Of a stretch of 45,972 bases of DNA, positions 38,001 to 45,972 are shown piece after piece (position 1 is the first letter of the stretch; each line of letters starts with the position of its first letter). The translations under genes were made by a program, and so were the position numbers. The notes below the pieces were generated by a model. That model did not search any database and was not told the origin of the DNA. It saw only the letters and a program-made list of their open reading frames with translations. The stretch spans positions 39,614-85,585 of the forward strand of contig NAOQ01000199.1 in assembly GCA_002751075.1 (NCBI GenBank), read 5' to 3'. The DNA is from Ichthyophonus hoferi. Taxonomy: Eukaryota; Opisthokonta; Ichthyosporea; Ichthyophonida; Ichthyophonidae.

Positions 38001-40516
38001 AACATTTCGTTCTACCACCGTGGCAAATATCATATGTGGGACGGAGTCTATAGCTTTACTTTCATCAATATTACTTCCATTAAACCATAAACATATAAGA
38101 GACCCGTGTCGTAGGTGTTGTGTGTTTTCCCAATATCTCTCTAATTCTTCCCTTCGATCACGCATTAATTTGGGAACAGGTTTCTTTTTTTCCTTCCATA
38201 TAGATTGTTGATTAAATTCAATCTCGTAGAAATAGTCTCCTTTTTCCTTCTTCCTAAAGCATAATACCTGTATTTATAGTATTTATAGTAATCAGTACTC
38301 TAACCAAATGAGTAGCATGCTATTTTTAAGTCGATACTATGCCTATAGTATGTATATAGTAAGTATATAATACTAACCTCTGTTCTTTCTTTCTTTGCTT
38401 TTTCTCAATTTGTTTTTTTTACATTTAAAATTGTGATATCAACCTATCTTATGTGTGCATGCAATGACTAAAGACTCATATCTTTTAATCTTTTATACGA
38501 TAGTTTAAGACACTATCTCAGCTCGTTAAACAGTGAATAGTATCTACCTTAATATAGTATTCTAGTCATTGTAAATGCAATAACATGCAGTAATATGTAA
38601 CACGTGTAGTAAATAACGAGGAACAGCCACCTTAACATTCGAGCATATAAACAAGTCCTTGGTGTTAAATTCTTTTCTTATATCTTCTTCAATGGTCGAG
38701 GGTTCATCAGTTAACCCTTTTACTGGAACGGGTCTTGTTTTGGGTGCATTAGCAAGAAAGGCAGACAACATATCATGCCGTAGTAGTCTGAATTGTTGTC
38801 CTAAATGCCGATGTATACAAGACAATCCCAACATTCCTAAAATATCTATGGAGTTCGTTTTTTAAAAAAAATAATAATCATTACTTGCTTTACAATAGTT
38901 ATTATGGATATTAATATGTATGAATAATTTAGTAATCTAACACATATATACTTCAATGAATGAGAAATAATAAATAGCAAAATATAAATAATAAATAATG
39001 TCATTTAAACGTGATTTTTTTATTTACAATAGTTCTAACTACAAACCCCGTTGAACAGCCAAGGAGAGAAGGGGTAGGTGGAATATTGAATATCAAATAT
39101 TCCACAGAACAGTAGTAACCTCAAACAAACAATTTGGCAATACATATTAAAGGGAGAAACATACAGAAAGAAAAAGGAAAACAAGGTACAAGGTATATAT
39201 AGATACATGCATGCATATATATGTGTATAGTAAAACAATTATCCTAATCTAGAGTCATATGGCCGTAATTATAGTGATAATATCTCAAATCAAAGAAACG
39301 ACAGGCAGAGTAATGGTTAAAACAAAAACTGTTAAAAGAAAAAAGTCGTAATGATGGGTGTATACTAACCGGATGAACCAGGTCTTGGAAGATAAGGGGC
39401 CAATGGGCAGAAAGCCTCCTCCTGTGTAGGCACCAATTGTATTTCCGTATAATTTATAAAATCATTATCATGTCTTTTCTCATCTCGTATGCTCAATTCA
39501 CCAGGCCCATCCAAATCCTGACACTCTTTCATCTTCTTTTTACTGTCAGATACCCCTATTCCAAAGAGTTTCTTAAATTGTTCCATTTTCTTTTCTTTCT
39601 CTTCTACTGCCTTAGTGTGTTCTTCGTCTTGTTTTCCTTTTTCTATAAGTGTTTTTATTGCATTAAGATTCTCCCTAAGGCTCCTAGATATCCCTACCTT
39701 CTCATATTCCATCCAGTCTTTAGCTCCCTTTATAAGTAATCCTGACAATTCACGGGTACTCTCTTCATAGACTACCGTGGGAAATTTTGCCATTAATTGA
39801 CGTATAAAATCAATAAGAGGACACCAAATATCATGCCATGTCTTTGCTTCTAAAATAGTGTCAGATTTTGTTTTTGCTGTCTCTGGTACAGGTCCAGGTG
39901 GAAAAGGTAAACACCGAGCAATGTTGGATAGCATAACAGAACGGTTCAACGTAGTAATAATAGTGTTCAATTCTGCAAACAACACACTACCTTTTATTAG
40001 ATTTGAAAGCAAGGAAAAAAATGGCACAACTACACGTTGGAAAGAAACGTAGTCAGATTTTTCCCCAGCGGTAGAAGAAAACTTGGGTGCCCATTCAACA
40101 AAAGAATGAAGCCATTCTATACCTGCAGGGCTTGAAAGATTGAAGATGAGAAGAGACATGTCAATGTCTGCTTCACAAATGCAACTCATAACAAACCGAC
40201 GAATTTGATGTTGGTTAGAAAAAGCTTTGGGCCCTGAAATGTTCATGAAAATGGCCAGTGACAATGCTGGTCTTTGAAGGGGCTGTCCTGGAATATCAGT
40301 GTGTCCCTGTGACCCCCTCCCCTCTCTAAACCCATGGGGTGTTCGACAACTGCCTTGACTACTTTCAACTTCTTTAGAAGAATGATTGTATGATGGTTCA
40401 ATAGTCTGTTTTTCGCTTGATGCCGAGGTACTATTGGAATACTGGGTTGCTTTCGCCCTGTTTTTCCGGCACCTACTGACTTCCCTGAAAGGCTCTATAT
40501 CATCTTCATACTCCAT
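26032..40516 (-). CDS. ZNFX1: NFX1-type zinc finger-containing protein 1 (ZNFX1), full length
   Basis: SF1 RNA helicase with NFX1 fingers; relatives act in dsRNA sensing and small-RNA pathways. Exons in transcript order: 40516-39370, 38845-38631, 38267-37533, 37084-36759, 36411-36042, 35228-34968, 34354-34208, 33194-32580, 31899-31152, 30641-30430, 29650-29335, 28908-28520, 28079-27637, 26774-26572, 26336-26032. Phases agree throughout, giving about 2143 residues (human 1918). The ATG is the first after an in-frame stop and has context AACATGG. Order: charged N terminus, ZNFX1 helical region (QFRLLRHDM), Walker A GPPGTGKT (700-707), LTNHALDQFL, VVEEAAEV (1030-1037), GDHLQLRP (1057-1064), TPYTGQL, DNFQGEQ, NRTNVLLSRAK, Cys-rich NFX1 fingers (about 1345-1690), RING-like LPCGHCYTMD...CPRC, then an RZ finger with C2087, H2091, C2106, C2109. 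Odd: a 50-residue charged insertion (about 1210-1262), DNFQGEE changed to GEQ, and an RZ spacer of 14 not 15. The GTGGCT donor at 38630 is weak. Confidence 0.92.
27480..27541. repeat. (ATGT)n microsatellite in a ZNFX1 intron
   Basis: About 13 tetranucleotide units lie in the intron between the exons ending at 27637 and starting at 26774. Irregular GTAA/GATA variants precede it from about 27430. Confidence 0.9.
28998..29027. repeat. Perfect 30-bp palindrome in a ZNFX1 intron
   Basis: The arm ATCAAATTCAAATAT is followed directly by its exact reverse complement, with no spacer. It lies in the intron between the exons ending at 29335 and starting at 28908. It could extrude a cruciform in DNA or form a hairpin in the pre-mRNA. 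Confidence 0.9.
29771..30124. promoter_or_regulatory. Intronic cluster of nine CCAAT/ATTGG motifs in ZNFX1
   Basis: Pentamers start at 29771, 29790, 29818, 29835, 29877, 29919, 30019, 30080 and 30120, on both strands, in one 354-bp intron stretch. Chance at this base composition would give roughly one. It could be an intronic enhancer or internal promoter with NF-Y-like sites, or relics of an old tandem repeat. No experiment supports either. Confidence 0.35.
35519..35973. repeat. Long (ATGT)n microsatellite broken by an assembly gap in a ZNFX1 intron
   Basis: ATGT units run from 35519 to 35600, then 289 Ns (35601-35889), then the same repeat from 35890 to about 35973. The gap clearly marks unresolved repeat length. 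It lies between the exons ending at 36042 and starting at 35228, which join in phase, so no exon loss is implied. Open frames across it are artefacts. Confidence 0.95.
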
Positions 40517-40742
40517 GTTAAATGATATACTTATATGTATATGAAGTCGGTAATTCCGCTAGCACCAAGTATGTAAAAGTCCTAAAATGGAAACAGTCAT
40601 AATACAACAACATAGAATTAACATAAATCCTGTTCGTGAAGAGTTGATATAAATGTACTCATGTTCATGACGGCATTAAAATAATGAACAGCAAAACACA
40701 AAACATTTATAACATTTATTTGGTATAAGTAGTCTTTCTTTG

Positions 40743-41074
40743 ATTGGTTTAAATTAATCTTGTTCGTGTAGGATAAAAATAAATGTAATGATAGCATTAA
40801 AATGATATCTGTAAAATATCCATTTAATATATTCACTTGTTTTGATTGGTTTAACTAAATTCTGATGTATGAGTTTAGCTGAATTAAAATGCTGTTAATT
40901 GTCTTTATTGGTTTGTCATAAGATAGTGATACTTGTTCACACCAATGGCTGACACTAAAAACATGACATGTTATTTTTACAGATATCATATGTTGACACG
41001 TACATATTTATACAAACAATTTTTATATAAAATCTACCAATATAAATATAGATAATTGAGTATATTTTAATTGG
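40743..41074 (-). promoter_or_regulatory. Candidate ZNFX1 promoter region with six CCAAT motifs
   Basis: Upstream of the ZNFX1 ATG (40516), CCAAT pentamers occur at 40743, 40845, 40907, 40942, 41037 and 41070. Four read as CCAAT on the ZNFX1 strand. Part of this density comes from a diverged repeat in which a TGTTCGTG...GCATTAAAAT...GATTGGTTTAA unit occurs about twice (40625-40860). A possible 5' UTR acceptor (TTTCCATTTTAG) sits near 40580, so the true start may be further upstream. Confidence 0.4.
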
Positions 41075-43098
41075 CTTCACTGTTTCTTATATAAATTTTG
41101 CCCAACCTTTCCTATCCTATCATATTATAGCCTCTTGCATCTAGGCCAGGGCTGATTTATTTACTTTATTAATCCTCTAGGCACTACGTGTTAAAAATTA
41201 TTTTTGTATCAAATCACCCCTACATATGCAATCTCATATGGCATTGGCTCGATCGAAACTTCTCAATACCTACCGCCATTTTGGCTAGTCTACACACTGG
41301 CCATCTTATTCCCCCTTATAATGTATGGTGTAGTGTAACGGCACAATGCTTAATATACAATAGCGTAACTTACAAATAGAGCATTCCAAAACTAGCAGCT
41401 ACACCAATTAGGCAGCTAGCTAAAGACCCATTCTAAGAAGGATATATTAGTATTGGGTTATCAGGATAAAATGAGACAAGTATTAATGTAAACCTAAATA
41501 ACTAACAAAAGCCCCCGACAGTTCACATATATACGGTCCACTGGCAAAAATACAAAATAATCGTAACACACAAAACTTTGTACAATATATATGTATATAA
41601 TACTCACATTGTTATTGTAATGTCTAGGCCACCGTTAGCAATCACATACAATAATCAGTATTCAAATCTATCATTCTTTCAAAAGTCAGAGAAGTGCATA
41701 CTAGCATTAAAGAGTAACAAGAGTTATTATCTACATAGTCATATAGCACCTCTTACTGATTGTACATACAGTGCCATGAGCACTACTGCACCTAAACAAA
41801 CTAAAGTGGGATTTTATCTTTTATTGATAGCTGAATATAATCGTAATAGACATCTAGAGATAGAGCTAATATATACGCTTGTTTCTACATTGCCTTATAT
41901 AGAAAATAGATCAAGTTAATTGGCTATTATTAATTCTTAGTCCAAAAAAATCAAAAAAACTGTTTATAAAAATCAATTGCAAATCCCAAGGACCTGTGGA
42001 CAAGTTAATAAAACTCCCACATAATCTTATATTTTGCTAGGCTGTTTTCTTGGCATGAATCTGATATTTTTCTAAGTAGATATTGCATATATAGAGGCCT
42101 ATTTTACAAGATACTTTCCTTTTCTTCTACGTTCTTTTTATTTTGTTTAATATCTCAATGAGAGTAGGAATTGATGTACATTTACGTACACGTTATGTCG
42201 AAAATCAAGTCATGTTACTCAAAATTACAAATGTAATTTTAAAGGTTGGGGAAATAGCAAATTTATTATTTATGTTTCAAAGTCATTCTGCATGTTTTTT
42301 ATTAAAACTCTCTAGCAAATAAAAGATGTCGTCTTTTAGAAAACCTGTTAGATACTTGAAGTATTAATTTCATTGCAGTCAAAGACATGCACCGTGTACA
42401 CACTACCTATCATAACCAGGTATTGTCTTCTAAAGTTGAAATAGATTTATTCAATTGTTGTATAAAATAATCTTGACAACTCTAACTCTTTACATGGAGA
42501 CAGAAAAAGATAGAAGATAGTAAGGCGAATCTGTACTGCAAGCCTGTCTTGAAAGAAATACAAAAACTAAATTCATTATAAGGTTTATTGTACAAGATGC
42601 AAATGGTATGGAAGAATAATCTGTGTTATTTGTTTATTGTAATTAATTTAAGTGATATTGGAAGGAATAAATGAAAAAATAATCAAAAGCAAAAAGCAAA
42701 AAGCAAATGACATGATACTTTACTAGCCTCAAAAACAGACCCACATCAACCAGGTTGTACAAATCAAGATTAATTCAATGTAGGCCAGGATGCTTACTTG
42801 TTTTTTTTCCGTTCCAAGCTCTACTCATCAAGTTATGTCTATCTAATATAACTTTTACAGTAACAGTTTAGCTTACACTAATTACCTAACTGCGTACAAC
42901 CCCAAAAGCAAGTGTACTTTAACTCAGCATTCTATTCGGGGTTTTCATGTACATTACCGTACTGTAATTCGTAGAATTTTTTTATATAAATTATGGATAG
43001 CAAAGACAACATTACATATATATTGTTGATTCAGTGAAGCAAAAGTGGTCTTCAGGACCTCATTTATAGCATTCACAAGAATTACTGTGAAAGTACCA

Positions 43099-43104
43099 TT
43101 TATT
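43099..43104 (-). terminator. Candidate poly(A) signal of the BTB-WD40 gene
   Basis: AATAAA on the minus strand, about 240 nt after the stop at 43345-43347. It is a reasonable position, but the hexamer is frequent in this base composition. Confidence 0.4.
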
Positions 43105-43344
43105 TAAACCAAATATTTAAACAATCAGCCTATCACATTCTCACCCTCTGTAACAAAACAAATAAAAGTATCGATTGTATATATTAATTTTCTGAACAAA
43201 ATAATTGGAATTATCAACTCATCTCACACACTGCTTACTGGGCTATAATACAATATTGATCCCAGTCATTATCTTTCAATATCCTGCTAACTGACAATCA
43301 AATACATAATACATAGTAACTACCATCAACTAAACCAAGAGTAC

Positions 43345-45838
43345 TTATGCATTAGTGTCCGCCGAAGAAAGCATAAGTCTTTTTGATTTAAAATTTGGCT
43401 TAGCTATCTTAACAAATGTATCCTCCGAGGCAGAAATAAATATGTTTCCACTTCGTGCTACATCATAAATATGACCTACATGTGTGTTTAACTTTATACA
43501 TACAGCCGAATCCCAATCTTGTAACCATAGACCTGTTTTTGCGGTTGATAGATGACAAACCACTGGAGTGACAAGCCATTTATGAGTAGCTAACACTGAT
43601 CCGAGAAATTCAAATTCATTCCCTTGTACAATATGCGTAGGAATACCATCTTTAGTCCAAAGAAACACCTCAGTTCCTTCAGTAATACCTATGCCCATGC
43701 TTACACTAACAAGCACTTCGTTATCTGAAAAAGAAACGTCCTGTATAGTTGAATTATGACCAACAAATTTGTTTACGCATACTCCGTTTGTGATGTTGAG
43801 TTTGTGTATCACACGGCCCACAACAGCATGTACAAATCCATCTGAAACAAGTAGCCGCGTAATAGTAGTGCCCATATGTGTCCATACGGGAGATTCACTC
43901 TTTTGATTGTGTGCATCATAACATACAAGTTTACATGGCTGACCGTAAAAATATCCACCATTATCAAGTGTAGTTGCCACTTCCACCATAAGGAATGAAT
44001 CAGAAAAGGCCACACTACCCGTAGGAAATCCTTCGGCATTAGTTGAAAGCTCGCTAATCACCTTCCCATCTGCTGTGGTCCATACACGGACCATACCATC
44101 TGTGTCCCCAGTAACCACTATAGACCCTTTTTGACACACTGAAACAGCTACCACTCCCACGGGATGTCTCAAGATGTGCAGGCACTTGCCTGTATCCAAA
44201 TCCCATAACCGAACCGTTTCATCCATCGAACAACTGGCTACAATATTTCCCTTTACATCCACGCCCAATACAGCGTCTGTATGTCCAGCTAACGTCATAG
44301 ATTGTAGTCCATCCAAATATTGATTGACCATACTTTCACTCTCGAATGGCCAAGGAATGCAAAAATAATCAAACTCTTGTCGTAATTGTGGGACTAAATG
44401 ATCTTCAAAATTCCACGTGGAAATACCTTTTTGAAGAAGCGGATATTGCCGACAATAATCCAAAATATGTGAAAATAGATGTGGGTCCCTATCAATAAAA
44501 GCATCTCCATTCTCGTCTGTAATTAGATTGTAACGTCCGCTGAACCAGGCTGAAAGAGCAGTATTTGGAATAGCACAGAGTGTATGGCGTGTGGTTGTAT
44601 ATTTAGTTCCTCCTACGTTTAGAGTGATCTCATCGGTGGGTTCTCCGCTTCTTAAATCAACATGTTCTTTTTCCCTTTCAAGGGCTTCTCTGTAAAAATA
44701 AAAGTTTGGTATGAATGCATACTTCTATTTTAAATTCATTCGTGTCATGTGGATGGTTGAGTTGGAAGGGTAAATGTATAATTATTGTAAGGTAGGTGAT
44801 AGGGTTATATTAAAATGCTATGATAGCATTGGCCTATTATACTATAACTACATTAAAGTAAGTTATACGTGAGAATTAAACCATGTTTTCTCTGCTCTCT
44901 TTTCTCCTTTAAATAGTGCGTGTACATACATACATACATACACATATGCATACACATACATACATACATGACATACATACATATACACATATATAATACA
45001 ATAAATGCATACGTATATATATACAAGTACACATACACCCATTACTTACTTGTATAATATCATACAAATATGTTATACTATTGCTTCTCATCTTCATCTT
45101 TGTCCAAAATCATATGAATAAAAAATCTATCGATAAAAGCTAAAACGATAGGAAAACTCTTGTGGTAAAGTGACCACCAAAGATATGATATTAGTATAAA
45201 TATTTTTTTAATATAAACATAAAATTAAAAAAGACTTATCGTGTGCTAAATAATTTAATATACGAATACATGTATGTAAGATGGTAAATATCTATACACA
45301 ACGGATAAACCTTTTTTTAGTATATGCACATTTCGTATTTCTCTGTATATATATTTCAAGTTCGTATGCGTAAAACAAAAACAACTGTCATAACTTTATT
45401 CATCCCAATATACATCACATATACTACATACATGCAACATAGTAGACATAAAAAATATACTACAAATTGAATATGTACACATTAAATATCCCAGTAAGAC
45501 AATTAAATATTTTGTATGCACAACACCAAGACTACTCACTATACGAAACATATCACCTACTACATACTATACACTGCACATACATGTACATATACTAAGC
45601 ACAACTAGCCAACAAAAAACACCAGAACACACTAGAGCATTATTCTATCAACAAAAACAAACCTTTCCATTTTAATTTGATTAGTAGCAAGAGCTATATT
45701 CAATCGTTCAGAGGCCAGTTGTACCCCTGCAGACTCCAAGGCTGTTACTACCTGTCTCGCTTGACTTAGAAAACTAGTAAGCAGCTGTTCGGCTATGTCA
45801 AGTTTCTCGGACGCAGTTTTAGTAAGACCTGAAGCCAT
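43345..45838 (-). CDS. Coiled coil-BTB/T1 (KCTD-type)-WD40 protein
   Basis: Two exons, 45838-45663 and 44689-43345, join in phase (AG plus A gives Arg) for 506 residues; the ATG sits in good context (CACAATGG). Residues 1-70 form a helical, coiled-coil-like segment (KLDIAEQLLTSFLSQARQVV; EREALEREKEHVD). Residues about 79-170 are a T1/KCTD-type BTB domain (ITLNVGGTKYTTTRHTL, then AWFSGRY, FIDRDPHLFSHILDYCRQ). Residues about 189-490 form a WD40 propeller; the first blade is clear (LAGHTDAVLGVDVKGNIVA, VRLWDLDTGKCL) and later blades are divergent. KCTD3 and SHKBP1 share the BTB-plus-WD40 order and act as cullin-3 or channel/receptor adaptors, but the N-terminal helix and overall length differ, so I do not assign orthology. 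The donor GTTTGT is slightly atypical. Role is inferred as a substrate or scaffold adaptor. Confidence 0.85.
44915..45040. repeat. (TACA)n/(TATA)n simple repeat in the BTB-WD40 intron
   Basis: CATA/TACA tetranucleotides with interruptions lie in the single intron of the gene. This is the reverse complement of the ATGT type found in the PUF60 and ZNFX1 introns. Minus-strand open frames here are low-complexity artefacts. Confidence 0.85.
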
Positions 45839-45972
45839 TGTGAATATAAAAAGTAAATGTTTCGCGTATAATTGTGTGCTAGGGATAGCTTAACATGAGT
45901 GATTTTGAAGTATGAGTGATTTTTTTTCAATGTACTGGGTGTTTTATATTTATATATATATATATATATATA
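45839..45972. other. 5' flank of the BTB-WD40 gene, ending in a TA repeat
   Basis: Only 134 bp upstream of the ATG is available. It includes a short tandem ATGAGTGATTTT (about 45895-45926) and a (TA)n run from about 45949 to the edge. No promoter element can be called. Confidence 0.5.

Larger units (their letters stand above)
40517..43344. other. Intergenic region between ZNFX1 (5' side) and the BTB-WD40 gene (3' side)
   Basis: About 2.8 kb without a gene I can support. A plus-strand open frame at 41578-41919 has no recognisable domain and is probably chance. A short AAAAGC tandem of about four units lies near 42685-42706. The remainder is AT-rich with no visible structure. Confidence 0.5.

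Noticed and set aside
41578-41919. Plus-strand open frame of 113 codons
   Set aside because: No family resemblance and no splice partners; composition is like the surrounding intergenic DNA.
1-45972. CRISPR arrays or bacterial operon features
   Set aside because: Repeats are simple microsatellites without spacers, and all genes are spliced; the window is eukaryotic.

Overview
The window is nuclear DNA of an intron-rich, AT-rich eukaryote, about two thirds A+T by eye. The gene set is PUF60, a mitochondrial apoptosis-inducing factor, full-length ZNFX1-type helicases and a KCTD-type BTB/WD40 protein. Introns are mostly 0.3-0.9 kb with GT..AG ends, and some carry a clear CTAAC branch sequence. 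This suggests an early-branching animal such as a sponge or placozoan, or a close unicellular relative. The assignment is inference; no marker in the window fixes the species.

Layout from left to right. Positions 1-295 (+) hold the last coding exon of a ZNFX1-type gene whose body lies outside the window. Positions 4016-13311 (+) hold a 15-exon PUF60 gene with a 692-base assembly gap in one intron; its ATG exon is not placed. Positions 16692-22861 (+) hold an 11-exon AIFM1-like gene with a mitochondrial presequence and inner-membrane anchor. Positions 22862-26031 are a convergent intergenic region with a copia-like RNase H fossil, an orphan Ser/Glu-rich ORF and a hairpin. Positions 26032-40516 (-) hold a complete 15-exon ZNFX1-type gene, about 2143 residues by my splice model, with a 289-base gap inside a microsatellite intron. 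Positions 43345-45838 (-) hold a 2-exon gene for an N-terminal helix, a BTB/T1 domain and a WD40 propeller.

All exon models were built by hand. Reading frame and splice phase are continuous across every junction, and the products align from memory with known family sequences. No database search or transcript was available.

Main points of interest: (1) two ZNFX1-type genes lie in inverted orientation around PUF60 and AIFM1, and their RZ zinc fingers have diverged; (2) the AIF-like protein lacks the conserved FAD/redox segment and several catalytic residues; (3) PUF60 carries an N-terminal basic-W-D motif resembling a U2AF ligand motif as well as its C-terminal UHM; (4) CCAAT/ATTGG pentamers cluster upstream of ZNFX1, inside one ZNFX1 intron and upstream of AIFM1; (5) an assembly gap is bounded by identical 50-bp repeats.
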